Shown: positions 1 through 9,190 of the stretch, piece after piece
Position numbering within the stretch: position 1 is the stretch's first letter
Layout: the number at the start of each line of letters is the position of its first letter
Assembly (NCBI RefSeq): GCF_022348165.1
Contig: NZ_JAKRFI010000002.1
Location: 558,001-622,000, forward strand
Length of the DNA stretch: 64,000 nucleotides
DNA from: Halomonas sp. McH1-25
GTDB lineage: Bacteria; Pseudomonadota; Gammaproteobacteria; Pseudomonadales; Halomonadaceae
Direction of reading: 5' to 3'
The notes under the pieces: generated by a model
Seen by the model: the letters and a program-made list of their open reading frames with translations, nothing else
The model's database searches: none
What the model was told of the DNA's origin: nothing
Position numbers and translations under genes: made by a program

Positions 1-279
1 GGCGTGCACCAGCAGTTCGTCGGCGAGGCGCTGGCCTACGATCCCGACCGCGGCTGGTTGGAGGTTGCCGTCAAGAACCGCTTTGCGATAGGCGACACGC
101 TGGAACTGATGTTGCCCGGCGGCAACCGGCGCTTCATGCTCGAGGCGCTGGAAACCCGCCAGGGACAAGCTATTTCGACAGCGCCGGGCTCAGGGCACGT
201 CGTGCGCCTGCCGGTGCCGGGTGAGCCTATCGACACGGCACAGGTAGAGTTTGCCCTGCTGATGCGTGATCTGGTTTAG
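1..279 (+). CDS. trhP: C-terminal end of U32 family peptidase-like tRNA hydroxylation protein (TrhP/YegQ), partial
   Basis: Only the last 92 codons are inside the window; the frame is open to base 1 and stops with TAG at 277-279. The segment contains the VGEALAYDP and VKNRFAIGDTLELM motifs, which match the small C-terminal beta domain of U32 proteins of the YegQ/TrhP type. In that family the protein works with prephenate-derived chemistry to make 5-hydroxyuridine in tRNA anticodon loops. The in-frame GTG at 4 is an internal valine codon, not a start. The alternative is a related U32 protein such as RlhA, but the short C-terminal module fits YegQ better. Family assignment is from motif memory only. 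Confidence 0.7.
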   Translation, partial: GVHQQFVGEALAYDPDRGWLEVAVKNRFAIGDTLELMLPGGNRRFMLEALETRQGQAISTAPGSGHVVRLPVPGEPIDTAQVEFALLMRDLV

Positions 280-285
280 GCGGTA

Positions 286-1596
286 TCACTGCGGTGTTAT
301 CACCGGCAGCCAGAGCGCAAGAGCGACTAGCGTGGCCAGCAGCACCGGTGGCGTGATCACCAGCCCGACCTTCATGTACTGGCCCCAACTGATTCGATAG
401 CCCTTGCCGGCCAGTACATGCAGCCAGAGTAACGTGGCGAGGCTGCCAATGGGCGTGAACTTGGGGCCCAGGTCGTTACCGATGACGTTGGCATAGACCA
501 TGAGTTGCTGTGTCTGATTCGATACCTGTGCCTGGTCGATGGCCAGCGCGCCTACCAGGGTCGATGGCATGTTGTTCATCAGCGAGGCCAGAATGGCGGA
601 GGCAAAGCCCGTTCCGAGAGTGGCCACGAAGTCACCCTGCCGGCTCAGCCACACCAGGACGTCCGCCGCCCAGGCCGTGAGCCAGGCACTGCCCAGCCCA
701 TATACCACCAGATACATGCCCACGGAAAAGAGAACGATCTGCCACGGGGCGTTCTTCAACACCTTCGTGAGCGAGACGACATGCACGTGCCCAGGCGAAA
801 ACCACCGTCCGGCGATGGCCATCAGGATGAGTGCCGCTGTGCCCATGATGAAGGCGAATGGAATATCCCACTGGCCGGTCGCGAACAGGGCAATCAACAG
901 CACGATCAGCAGCGGAAAGGCCGCCCGGAAGACTTGGTGATCGCGAATGGCCGTTGCCGGCGCCTCTAGCCGTTCGACCTGATAGGAAGGTGGAATCTGC
1001 TTGCGGAAGTAAACGCCCAGAACCAGCAGGGTGGCGACCAGCGACACCAGGTCGACCGGCACCATCACCTGAGCGTAGCGATCAAAGCCAATCTCGAAGT
1101 AGTTGGCGCTGACGATGTTGACCAGGTTCGAGATCACCAATGGCAGGCTGGTCGAGTCGGCCACGAACCCCGTCGCGATGATGAAGGCCAGTGCCGCGCC
1201 GGGGCTGAACTCCAGCCGCGCCAGGATGGCCACCACGATGGGGGTCAGCAAAAGCGCCGCGCCATCGTTGGCGAACACCGCGGCAATGAGCGCACCCAGG
1301 ATGACGATCAGCGGAAACAGCAACCGTCCCCGCCCGTTGCCCCATCGGGCGATATGCAGGGCGGCCCAGGCAAAGAAGCCCGCCTCATCCAGGATCAGGG
1401 AAATGATGATCAACGCCACGAAGGTGAAGGTGGCATCCCAGACGATATGCCAGACGACGCCCACATCGTGCCAATTGACGACGCCGGTCAGCAACGCCGC
1501 CGCAGCGCCGCCCAGGGCGCTCCAGCCGATACCGAGCCCCTTGGGCTGCCAAATGACCAGTATCAACGTGACCAGAAAGATCGCAAAGGCCAGCAT
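286..1596 (-). CDS. arsB: Arsenite efflux membrane protein ArsB-like (ArsB/NhaD/SLC13 superfamily)
   Basis: 436 residues with about eleven hydrophobic segments and the ion-transporter signature FANDGAALLLTPIV in the first half and SLMNNMPSTLVGA plus GNDLGPKFTPIGSLATLLW in the second half, as in ArsB arsenite permeases. It would export arsenite across the inner membrane. The start at 1596 is chosen because it is preceded by TAGGAAA eight bases upstream and places the gene 14 bases after the arsH stop; the longer open frame would run back into arsH and lacks a hydrophobic start. It is the last gene of the ars operon. No ArsA ATPase gene is present, so it would act as a secondary carrier. Confidence 0.9.
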   Translation of the reverse strand: MLAFAIFLVTLILVIWQPKGLGIGWSALGGAAAALLTGVVNWHDVGVVWHIVWDATFTFVALIIISLILDEAGFFAWAALHIARWGNGRGRLLFPLIVILGALIAAVFANDGAALLLTPIVVAILARLEFSPGAALAFIIATGFVADSTSLPLVISNLVNIVSANYFEIGFDRYAQVMVPVDLVSLVATLLVLGVYFRKQIPPSYQVERLEAPATAIRDHQVFRAAFPLLIVLLIALFATGQWDIPFAFIMGTAALILMAIAGRWFSPGHVHVVSLTKVLKNAPWQIVLFSVGMYLVVYGLGSAWLTAWAADVLVWLSRQGDFVATLGTGFASAILASLMNNMPSTLVGALAIDQAQVSNQTQQLMVYANVIGNDLGPKFTPIGSLATLLWLHVLAGKGYRISWGQYMKVGLVITPPVLLATLVALALWLPVITPQ

Positions 1597-1610
1597 GTCT
1601 ACATTTCCTA

Positions 1611-2327
1611 TCAGTGCGTTTTCTGGTTGACTCGCCTGGAGACGGCTCCGGCGCTTTCGACACGCTCCGAGTAGCGGTCGGTGAGGTAGCTTGCTCGGCC
1701 CCGGGTCAGCCAAGTGAACTTCACCAGCTCTTCGCAGACATCGACGATACGCAGATAGAGCGGAGACAGCCGCATTCGCCCGGCTTCATCGAACTCATTG
1801 AAGGCTTGTGGTACCGAAGACTGGTTGGGGATGGTCAGCATGCGCATCCAGCGACCGAGAATGCGCAGCTGGTTGACGGCATTGAAGCTCTGGCTGCCAC
1901 CGGACACCTGCATGATGGCCAGCGTCTTGCCCTGGGTCGGACGCACGCCACCAAGGGCCAACGGAATCCAGTCGATCTGGGTTTTCATGATGCCGGTCAT
2001 GGCGCCGTGTCGTTCGGGGCTGACCCACACCATGCCCTCGCTCCATTCGGCCAGTTCGCGCAGTTCCTCCACCTTCGGGTGGCTGGCTTCGGCATCGTCC
2101 GGCAACGGCAGGCCGGAGGGGTTGAACGTGCGGATCTCGCAACCGTACCAGCGCAGCAAACGACTGGCTTCTTCCGACACGAATCGCGAGTAGGAGCGTT
2201 CCCGCAGGGAGCCATACAACACCAGGATACGTGGTGGATGCCGGGGCTGGTCCGGGCCGACCAATGCGTCGATATCGATGGGATGCAGACGCTCAGGGTC
2301 AATGTTGGGTAGCTGATCCAGAGTCAC
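1611..2327 (-). CDS. arsH: ArsH NADPH-dependent FMN reductase/organoarsenical oxidase
   Basis: 238 residues, the usual ArsH length. The flavodoxin-like fold is visible from the [15 protein letters not shown] phosphate-binding segment near residue 36, and the [20 protein letters not shown] and [20 protein letters not shown] motifs are hallmark ArsH sequences. Known ArsH proteins oxidise trivalent methylated and aromatic arsenicals and reduce quinones or metals using NADPH. The start codon overlaps the arsC stop by four bases (ATGA), indicating translational coupling. The neighbours arsR, arsC and arsB make the assignment secure. Confidence 0.93.
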   Translation of the reverse strand: MTLDQLPNIDPERLHPIDIDALVGPDQPRHPPRILVLYGSLRERSYSRFVSEEASRLLRWYGCEIRTFNPSGLPLPDDAEASHPKVEELRELAEWSEGMVWVSPERHGAMTGIMKTQIDWIPLALGGVRPTQGKTLAIMQVSGGSQSFNAVNQLRILGRWMRMLTIPNQSSVPQAFNEFDEAGRMRLSPLYLRIVDVCEELVKFTWLTRGRASYLTDRYSERVESAGAVSRRVNQKTH

Positions 2328-2737
2328 GAGCCGGTTCCCCCAAGCCGTACGATCTCACCGTCTTCCTTGGTGAACTCGGTCACCGGGTTTGTCAGGAGAG
2401 GCAGCACTGTTTCAGAGGGCCGGCATAGACGCGTGCCCTTTTCGGTTACCACGATGGGGCGGTTGATCAGGATAGGGTGGGCCAGCATGGCATCGATCAG
2501 TTGAGCGTCGCTGAGCGCCGGATTGTCCAGGCCCAGCTCATCGTAGGGCGTCCCCTTGCGGCGCAGTAGCTCTCGGGGCGTCATGGCCATGGCGGATAGC
2601 ATCTCGATGAGTTTCTCGCGGGAGGGGGGCGTTTTCAGGTACTCGATGACATGCGGCTCCTCGCCGGACTGGCGCATCATCGCCAGGGTATTGCGCGACG
2701 TGCCGCAGTCCGGGTTGTGATAGATCACGCTGATCAT
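2324..2737 (-). CDS. arsC: Glutaredoxin-dependent arsenate reductase ArsC
   Basis: 137 residues. The N-terminal [14 protein letters not shown] motif carries the catalytic Cys11, and the arginines of the arsenate site are recognisable further on ([17 protein letters not shown]). The enzyme reduces arsenate to arsenite in the cytoplasm with glutathione and glutaredoxin. The start at 2737 is preferred over upstream in-frame codons because it overlaps the arsR stop as ATGA and begins directly with the first beta strand. It lies between arsR and arsH, overlapping both by four bases. Confidence 0.95.
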   Translation of the reverse strand: MISVIYHNPDCGTSRNTLAMMRQSGEEPHVIEYLKTPPSREKLIEMLSAMAMTPRELLRRKGTPYDELGLDNPALSDAQLIDAMLAHPILINRPIVVTEKGTRLCRPSETVLPLLTNPVTEFTKEDGEIVRLGGTGS

Positions 2738-3090
2738 GAAAGATCGTCCTCTTTGGATGGGTTGCATGGGCGTAAGTCCTGCAGAAGGGGCTCGCACAGG
2801 TCGGGGTGCCCCGCGCAGCAATCGCGTACCAGAAAGCTCACCGTTTCCCGCATACGTGCCAGGTTGGCGCGATAGATCACCGAGCGGCTATGCCGTCGAG
2901 AGACGACCAGGCCCGCACGTGCCAGGATGCCCAGGTGCGTCGACATGGTGTTGTGAGGCACGTCCAGCAGGCGTGCGATCTCACCCGCTGGCAGGCCCTG
3001 CGGCTCATGGCGCACCAGCAAGCGGAAGGTCTCCAGGCGCGTCGCCTGGGAAAGCGCAGCGAACGCTTCGATAGTAGCTGTATTGTCCAT
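2734..3090 (-). CDS. arsR: ArsR family arsenite-responsive repressor
   Basis: 118 residues with a winged helix-turn-helix (PAGEIARLLDVPHNTMSTHL, residues about 35-54). There is no ELCVCDL metal site in the recognition helix; instead three cysteines sit near the C-terminus (Cys91, Cys92, Cys99 in DCCAGHPDLC). This arrangement resembles the Acidithiobacillus-type ArsR, whose arsenite site is built from C-terminal cysteines. First gene of the arsRCHB operon, so it should autoregulate it. Only about nine bases separate the best -10 candidate from the ATG, so the message may be nearly leaderless. Confidence 0.93.
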   Translation of the reverse strand: MDNTATIEAFAALSQATRLETFRLLVRHEPQGLPAGEIARLLDVPHNTMSTHLGILARAGLVVSRRHSRSVIYRANLARMRETVSFLVRDCCAGHPDLCEPLLQDLRPCNPSKEDDLS

Positions 3091-3093
3091 ACG

Positions 3094-3118
3094 TCCAGAA
3101 TTACAGACATAATGTGGA
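3094..3118. promoter_or_regulatory. Candidate ArsR operator/promoter of the ars operon
   Basis: Just upstream of the arsR start is an imperfect dyad with outer arms TCCA and TGGA 25 bases apart. Read on the minus strand, TTGCAG and TAATTC with a 16-base spacer form a possible -35/-10 pair that overlaps it. The remaining arsR upstream stretch (3119-3372) shows no convincing gene. The operator call is inference from position and partial symmetry. Confidence 0.35.
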
Positions 3119-3372
3119 ACTGCAACTTCGATATCGCTCGAGTCAGATAACTGGACACACTGTCACGTAGTGTCGCGAATCGACCATTCTCGGCCTCGGC
3201 GCCGCCGGGGGCCTCGGGTTGAATCTTCAATCTTCCCCGAATACATTGGCCTGGAACCAGGTGACGACGATCTTCGTGGTGATATTGGCAACGGTCATCG
3301 CATCCGAACGGGGCTCGGCCAGGGTGCGTCAGGCGGTGCTTCAAAAACGCAGTAGTATCCAGAGACTATCCA

Positions 3373-4314
3373 GTGACAGCCACTCTCCAGACACTGCCTG
3401 AGCCGAGCCCGGCGTGGGCCTTCGCGGAATATGAGCGCATCCGCCATCGCCTTCCCGGCCTGACAGGCCCAGTCCACCCGCCCCAGGCGGTGGAATCGCT
3501 GGGATCGTTAACGGCGCGGTTCGATGCCGTTATCTTCGATGCGTTCGGGGTGCTGAACGTCGGCCAGGCACCGATTCCCGGCGCGGTGGAGCGATTTCGG
3601 ACACTGCAAGACGCCGGCAAGCGCTGCCTGATCCTTTCCAATGCGGCGACCGCGACGCCCGAGGCATTGCTCACAAAATACCGGCGCCTGGGCTATGAGC
3701 TGACAGCCGATAACCTGATCTGCAGCCGGGAGCTCCTGCATCGGGCGCTTGCCGATTACCCGACAGCGCTGACCTGGGGCATCGTCGCGCCGCCAGACGC
3801 ACTGCCTGAGCAGTTGCCGGTAACGGGGCTGAGTCTCCACGGTGAGGCGGACGGCGCGCTGTCCGAAACGCTGGATCGCGTGGGCGGCGTGATCCTGTTG
3901 AGCAGCCAGGGGTGGACACAGGCCCACCAGGACTTGCTGGAGGAGAGCCTGGCGGCCCGCCCCCGATCCGTGCTGGTCGCCAATCCCGATCTGGTCGCCC
4001 CCAGGGAGACCGGCCTTTCCCTGGAACCGGGGTACTTTGCCCATCGCCTCGCCGATCGTACGGGCATTGAGCCGACATTTTTCGGCAAGCCCTACGGCGC
4101 GTCTTTCGCAGCCGCACTGACAAGGTTGGCGGATGTGCCGCGCGAACGGGTGTTGATGGTAGGCGACACCTTGCATACGGATATTCTGGGAGGGCGCTGT
4201 GCGGGCGTGGCAACCCTGCTCGTGACTGCCCATGGTGCGCTGCAAGGCATGGATATTGCTGCCAGCATCGCACACTCGGGCATCAGCCCGGATTATATAG
4301 CGCCGAGTATTTGA
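3373..4314 (+). CDS. HAD superfamily IIA (NagD-like) hydrolase
   Basis: 313 residues. Motif I is FDAVIFDAFGVLNVG (nucleophile and acid Asp at about residues 52-56, where the usual second Asp follows as DAFG), motif II is LILSNAAT, and motif III/IV lies in FFGKPYGASF and ERVLMVGDTLHTDILGG. This is the NagD/type IIA arrangement with a C2 cap, a family of cytosolic sugar-phosphate or nucleotide phosphatases. In motif I the usual DxDGV is DAFGV, as found in one branch of these proteins. Start is a GTG with a weak ribosome site. It stands alone, pointing away from the ars operon; the substrate cannot be inferred. Confidence 0.75.
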   Translation: MTATLQTLPEPSPAWAFAEYERIRHRLPGLTGPVHPPQAVESLGSLTARFDAVIFDAFGVLNVGQAPIPGAVERFRTLQDAGKRCLILSNAATATPEALLTKYRRLGYELTADNLICSRELLHRALADYPTALTWGIVAPPDALPEQLPVTGLSLHGEADGALSETLDRVGGVILLSSQGWTQAHQDLLEESLAARPRSVLVANPDLVAPRETGLSLEPGYFAHRLADRTGIEPTFFGKPYGASFAAALTRLADVPRERVLMVGDTLHTDILGGRCAGVATLLVTAHGALQGMDIAASIAHSGISPDYIAPSI

Positions 4315-4348
4315 CGCAGGCCCTTCCAGGCGGGTAGCTGAACTTGGC

Positions 4349-6742
4349 CTAGACGATGCGAGTCGATCGCTGCAGGCGTACGGCGACGGCCTTGCTCGCC
4401 GGGGTGCCGGTATCGGCCCCGGCACTTTCCAGCGGCACCAGGGCGTTGGTCTCGGGGTAGTAGGCGGCGCAGCAGCCAGTGGGAATGTCGTAGCCCACCA
4501 GTCGGAAGGCCGGGGCACAACGCGATTCGCCCTGATGATCCAGCCCGATCAGATCGACCCAGTCGCCATCGGCAAACCCCAGGCGCTCGATATCCAGCGG
4601 GTTGACGAACAACACCCGGCGCTGGCCCTTGACGCCGCGATAACGGTCGTCGTAGCCGTAGACGGTGGTGTTGTACTGATCGTGGCTGCGCAGGCTTTGC
4701 AGCGTCAGCCAGCCGTCATCGCGGCGCGTCTCCAGTTGCTGGTGAAGCACTGCCGCCGGCAGCGGCGCAGCGGAGAATTCAGCCTTGCCGGACGGCGTGA
4801 CGAAGCGCCGCTCGCTGGCGGCATTGGTCAGCCAGAAGCCGCGCGGGCGATGCAGGCGGGCATTGAAGTCGGCGAAGCCGGGAATCACCGCCGCGATCTC
4901 GTCGCGGATTCGGTCATAGTCGGCGCTCAGTGCCTGCCAGTCGACGACCGCCGGATCGATGTCACGCCTTGGAAGGACCCGGGCGAGGGTAGCCTCGGCG
5001 ATCCCGGCGACGATCGCCGGTTCGGAGTGCAACTGCTCGGAAGCCGGTTCCACGCGTCCGGCGCTGCCATGCACCATCGACATTGAATCCTCGACGCTGA
5101 TCGCCTGAGGCAGCCCCTGCGGGCCTTGACGGTCGATCTCGCTGCGTCCCAGGCAGGGCAGGATCAGCGCCTCCTCGCCGATGATCAGATGGCTGCGGTT
5201 GAGCTTGGTGCTGATCTGCACGTTGAGTCGCGTACGACGCATGGCGGCCTCGGTGCGCATGCTGTCCGGCGTGGCGCGGGTGAAGTTGCCACCCAGGGCG
5301 ATGAATACCTCGGCCTGGCCGGCTTCCAGGGCATGCAGGGCATTCACCGTGTTGTAGCCGGGCTGGCGCGGCATGGGCACGCCGTAGCGCGTTTCCAGCG
5401 CATCGATCAGCCAGGCCGGGGCCTTTTCGTCGATGCCCATGGTGCGATCGCCCTGTACGTTGGAATGCCCGCGCACCGGGCAGGCGCCGGCGCCGGGCCG
5501 TCCCATGTGCCCACCGAGCAGCAGCAGATTGACGATCTCGCGCACGCTATCCACGGCGTGCAGATGCTGAGTGATACCCATCGCCCAGGTGGCGATCACC
5601 CGCTCGGCGCCGGCGTAGACCTCGGCGGCGGCTTCCATCTCGCCCTGGGTCAGTCCCGACTGGGCCTCGAGAGTCGTCCAGGGCGTGGCCTCGACGACGG
5701 CACGCCAGGCGTCGAGGCCACGGGTATAGGCAGCGATGAACTCCCGGTCCGGCGTAAGGCGGCCGGTCGCCTCCAGGGCGAACAGCGCCTTGGCGATGCC
5801 GCGCACCGCCGCCATGTCGCCGCCCAGCTTGGGCTGGAAGTAGCGCGAGGAGATCGGCTGGCTACTGCCGGTGAGCATTTCATGCTTGTCCTGCGGATCG
5901 GCGAAGCGCTCCAGGCCACGTTCTTTCAGCGGATTGAAGGTGACGATCGCCGCGCCGCGCTTGGCGGCCCGCGCCAAGTCGCCGAGCATGCGCGGATGGT
6001 TGGTGCCGGGGTTCTGGCCGAACACGAAGATCGCATCGGCCTGTTCGAAATCTTCCAGTTGAACCGTGCCTTTGCCGACGCCCAGGCTGGCTTGCATACC
6101 TACGCCGCTGGCCTCGTGGCACATGTTCGAGCAGTCGGGGAAGTTATTGGTGCCGTACAGGCGCACGAACAGCTGATAGAGATACGCTGCCTCGTTGCTG
6201 GCCCGCCCCGAGGTATAGAACAACGCCCGGTTCGGGTCGTCCAGCGCCGCCAAGCGTTCGGCGATCAGGGCAAAGGCGTCATCCCAGCCGATCGGCACGT
6301 AGCGATCCTGGGCAGCATCGTAGCGCATCGGCTCGGTCAGGCGGCCTTGATCCTCCAGGCGATAGTCGTCCCAGGCGAGCAGTTCGCTGACACTGTGTCG
6401 GGCGAAGAAATCGCGGGTCACGCGCTTGCCAGTGACTTCCCAGGCCACCGCCTTGGCGCCGTTCTCGCAGAACGCGAACGACGACGTGGCGGTTTCATCG
6501 CCCCATGCACAGCCGGGACAGTCGAAGCCGTGGGGCTGGTTGGTGGCGAGTAGCGAACGCATGCCCTTGAGCGGCGCGCGGCTGTGCGCGACATGCCGGC
6601 CGACGCTGTGCAGCGCGCCCCAGCCGCCCGCGGGGCCAGGGTAGGGAGCCACGCTCGGCGCGCGGGTGCGATCGGGATCGGCGAGTGGCACGTCGGGACC
6701 GTCAGTATCGGTCGCGTGGGCATCGGAATCGCGCGAAGACAT
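4349..6742 (-). CDS. FdhF/YdeP family molybdopterin oxidoreductase
   Basis: 797 residues. The N-terminal GFDCPGCAWGDE segment (about residue 72) keeps only two cysteines close together, as in the YdeP branch, rather than the four-cysteine Fe4S4 binding loop of catalytic formate dehydrogenases. Molybdopterin-binding stretches follow: YTSGRASNEAAYLYQLFVR, CSNMCHEASGVGM, FGQNPGTNHPRML, and the C-terminal cofactor domain with LRSHDQYNTTVYGYDDRYRG. YdeP-type proteins are linked to acid resistance and have uncertain substrates. No accessory electron-transfer subunit or fdhD gene is adjacent. Divergent from lhgO, leaving 176 bases that must hold both promoters. Confidence 0.85.
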   Translation of the reverse strand: MSSRDSDAHATDTDGPDVPLADPDRTRAPSVAPYPGPAGGWGALHSVGRHVAHSRAPLKGMRSLLATNQPHGFDCPGCAWGDETATSSFAFCENGAKAVAWEVTGKRVTRDFFARHSVSELLAWDDYRLEDQGRLTEPMRYDAAQDRYVPIGWDDAFALIAERLAALDDPNRALFYTSGRASNEAAYLYQLFVRLYGTNNFPDCSNMCHEASGVGMQASLGVGKGTVQLEDFEQADAIFVFGQNPGTNHPRMLGDLARAAKRGAAIVTFNPLKERGLERFADPQDKHEMLTGSSQPISSRYFQPKLGGDMAAVRGIAKALFALEATGRLTPDREFIAAYTRGLDAWRAVVEATPWTTLEAQSGLTQGEMEAAAEVYAGAERVIATWAMGITQHLHAVDSVREIVNLLLLGGHMGRPGAGACPVRGHSNVQGDRTMGIDEKAPAWLIDALETRYGVPMPRQPGYNTVNALHALEAGQAEVFIALGGNFTRATPDSMRTEAAMRRTRLNVQISTKLNRSHLIIGEEALILPCLGRSEIDRQGPQGLPQAISVEDSMSMVHGSAGRVEPASEQLHSEPAIVAGIAEATLARVLPRRDIDPAVVDWQALSADYDRIRDEIAAVIPGFADFNARLHRPRGFWLTNAASERRFVTPSGKAEFSAAPLPAAVLHQQLETRRDDGWLTLQSLRSHDQYNTTVYGYDDRYRGVKGQRRVLFVNPLDIERLGFADGDWVDLIGLDHQGESRCAPAFRLVGYDIPTGCCAAYYPETNALVPLESAGADTGTPASKAVAVRLQRSTRIV

Positions 6743-6918
6743 GGCGAGCTCCAGGGCGGCGGAAGGCTGCCATCATACCCAACATCGACGTATGGCGAAA
6801 AAGCCGGATGTCTTTCATTAGGGTAAGCTGGCACTAGAGTGAGTTTGCAAAGCCGAGAGGCGTCGTGCCTGACCATGGCCGCCGCCATTTTGCCACAACG
6901 AACCATCGAGGCGCGCAC

Positions 6919-8115
6919 GTGTACGACTTCATCATTATTGGTGGCGGCATCCTTGGCCTGTCCACCGCCATGCAGCTCATCCGGGCCTATCCCGACAAGA
7001 AGATGCTTCTCGTCGAGAAGGAAGACGGCCCCGCCCGGCACCAGACCGGCCACAACAGCGGCGTGATCCACGCTGGCGTCTACTACACACCGGGCAGTCT
7101 CAAGGCGCGCTTCTGTCTGGAAGGCAATCGTGCCACCAAGGCGTTCTGCGATGAACACGGCATCGCCTACGATGAGTGCGGCAAGCTGCTGGTGGCGACC
7201 AGCGACCTCGAATTGCAGCGCATGCAGGCGCTATGGGAGCGCACCGCGGCCAACGGCTTGGAGCGCACCTGGCTGAGTCGCGGCGAGCTGCACGAACGCG
7301 AGCCCAATATTGTCGGCGTTGGCGGCATCTTCGTGCCCTCCAGCGGCATCGTCAGTTACGCCGAGGTCGCCGCTGCCATGGGCCGCGATTTCCAGGCCGC
7401 CGGCGGCGAGATCCGCTACGCCACATCGGTCATCGGCCTGGACGAACGTAGCGGCGAAGTGGCAGTGGAAACCGACCGGGGCGAGTTCACCACCCGCCAC
7501 CTGGTGTCCTGCTCGGGGCTGATGGCCGACCGCGTGGTGCGCATGCTGGGCATCGAGCCGGAATTCACCATCTGCCCGTTCCGCGGCGAGTACTACCGTC
7601 TGCCGCCGGAGCATAACCGCATCGTCAACCATCTGATCTACCCGATTCCCGACCCGTCGATGCCGTTTCTCGGCGTGCACCTGACGCGCATGATCGACGG
7701 CAGCGTCACGGTCGGCCCCAACGCCGTGCTGGCCTGGAAGCGCGAAGGCTACCACAAGACCGACGTATCGCTATCCGACACGCTGGCCATGTTCCGGCAT
7801 CCGGGCATTCGCAAGGTACTCAAGACCCACCTGCGCCCGGGGCTGATCGAGTTGAAAAACTCGCTGTACAAGAAGGGCTATCTCGAGGAGGTGCGCAAGT
7901 ACTGCCCGAGCCTGACGTTGGACGATCTCGAGCCCTACCCGGCCGGGGTACGTGCCCAGGCGGTATCCAACGACGGCAAGCTGGTCGACGATTTCCTGTT
8001 CGTGAACACCCGGCGTACGGTCAATGTGTGCAACGCGCCGTCGCCGGCGGCGACCTCGGCGATTCCCATCGGCGCGCATATCGTCGAGCAGGTGAAGGCC
8101 CAGGTCGAGAGCTGA
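6919..8115 (+). CDS. lhgO: L-2-hydroxyglutarate oxidase LhgO
   Basis: 398 residues from the GTG at 6919. It begins with the FAD Rossmann motif YDFIIIGGGILGLSTAMQL and has HQTGHNSGVIHAGVYYTPGS, CPFRGEYYRL and VTVGPNAVLAWKREGY, which are characteristic of the LhgO/YgaF group of DAO-fold enzymes. It oxidises L-2-hydroxyglutarate to 2-oxoglutarate, feeding electrons to the membrane quinone pool. A GTG at 6865 with a GAGAGG ribosome site would add 18 residues before the Rossmann fold; I prefer the start that begins at the fold. It is not accompanied here by csiD or gab genes. Confidence 0.88.
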   Translation: MYDFIIIGGGILGLSTAMQLIRAYPDKKMLLVEKEDGPARHQTGHNSGVIHAGVYYTPGSLKARFCLEGNRATKAFCDEHGIAYDECGKLLVATSDLELQRMQALWERTAANGLERTWLSRGELHEREPNIVGVGGIFVPSSGIVSYAEVAAAMGRDFQAAGGEIRYATSVIGLDERSGEVAVETDRGEFTTRHLVSCSGLMADRVVRMLGIEPEFTICPFRGEYYRLPPEHNRIVNHLIYPIPDPSMPFLGVHLTRMIDGSVTVGPNAVLAWKREGYHKTDVSLSDTLAMFRHPGIRKVLKTHLRPGLIELKNSLYKKGYLEEVRKYCPSLTLDDLEPYPAGVRAQAVSNDGKLVDDFLFVNTRRTVNVCNAPSPAATSAIPIGAHIVEQVKAQVES

Positions 8116-8227
8116 TCGCTGGAGCTTGGTGGCCTACCGCGCACCAGGACGGTGCAAATCGGTTATGCTGGCACAGACATTGTGCGCACAAGGCTAACCA
8201 TTGCCATAACCGCTCACGGAGAAGCTC

Positions 8228-9109
8228 ATGTCATCGTCGTTGGTCGGCATTGCCTACATGTGTCTCGGTGTCCTGTGCCTGGCACTGGGCGATGCGGTGG
8301 CCAAGTGGCTGGGGCAAAGCTTTGCGCCGGTACAGATCATTTTCTTTCGCACGTTGGTCTCGCTGCCGTTGATCGCGTTGATCGCGAGTTTCAATGGCGG
8401 TCTGCGCACCTTGGCGACACGACGGCCCAGGGTGCATCTGCTGCGCGGCCTGATCGCGACCGGCACCATGTACTGTTTCGTCATGGGACTGACCTTGTTG
8501 CCCCTGGCCACGACGACGGCGATCGCCTTTGCCGCGCCGCTGTTCGTGACGCTGCTATCGGCACCGATGCTCAACGAGCGCGTCGGGCGCCTGCCATTCA
8601 TCGCCTCGCTGATCGGCTTCGTCGGGGTGCTGATCGTGGTGAGGCCCGGGGCGGAAGGCTTTCAACTCGGTGGCTTGATCGTCGTGGGTGCCGCCGTGTG
8701 CTACGCGTTGCTGATGATCACGGCGCGACGCTACGGTGCCCACGAGAACCTCTGGGCGATGGTCTTCTACGTCACGTTGGTACCGTGGCTGATCAGTGCC
8801 GCCTTGTTGCCGTTCATCTGGCTGCCACCCCAGCCGGTGCACTGGTTCGGCTTCGTCGGAGCAGGCATTTTGGGCGTAGGCGCGATGACCTGCATTACCT
8901 TGGCCTTTCGGCATGCTCCCGCCTCGCTGGCGGCACCTTTCGATTACACGGCCATGGTCTGGGCCGTCATCCTGGGCTGGTGGTTCTGGGGCGAGATACC
9001 CGACGTGTGGGTCTATGTGGGTAGCGGCGTGATCATCGCCAGTGGATTGGCAATTGCCATCCACGAGCGGCGGGTGGCGATCAAGGCACGCCCGACCACC
9101 TCGGCTTGA
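8228..9109 (+). CDS. DMT superfamily transporter (EamA domains)
   Basis: 293 residues with ten predicted membrane helices in two EamA repeats; the second repeat contains GVGAMTCITLAFRHAPASLAAPFDYTA-type sequence just before PxxYxxxVWA, a common feature of these carriers. A GGAGAAG ribosome site lies six bases before the ATG. Members export or import small metabolites; no substrate can be deduced. It follows lhgO with 112 bases between them, so it may be transcribed separately. Confidence 0.85.
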   Translation: MSSSLVGIAYMCLGVLCLALGDAVAKWLGQSFAPVQIIFFRTLVSLPLIALIASFNGGLRTLATRRPRVHLLRGLIATGTMYCFVMGLTLLPLATTTAIAFAAPLFVTLLSAPMLNERVGRLPFIASLIGFVGVLIVVRPGAEGFQLGGLIVVGAAVCYALLMITARRYGAHENLWAMVFYVTLVPWLISAALLPFIWLPPQPVHWFGFVGAGILGVGAMTCITLAFRHAPASLAAPFDYTAMVWAVILGWWFWGEIPDVWVYVGSGVIIASGLAIAIHERRVAIKARPTTSA

Positions 9110-9141
9110 TCAACCGGGACAGGAGTGGCACTCATACGAAA

Positions 9142-9166
9142 AAGCCCCGGCATGAAACCGGGGCTT
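9142..9166 (-). terminator. Intrinsic terminator downstream of manganese catalase
   Basis: A perfect nine-base stem AAGCCCCGG/CCGGGGCTT with a seven-base loop. On the minus strand it is followed by five T residues, so it should end the catalase transcript; it may also stop read-through from the DMT gene. Confidence 0.8.
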
Positions 9167-9190
9167 ATCGCTAGTGCGATTGGATCAGAC

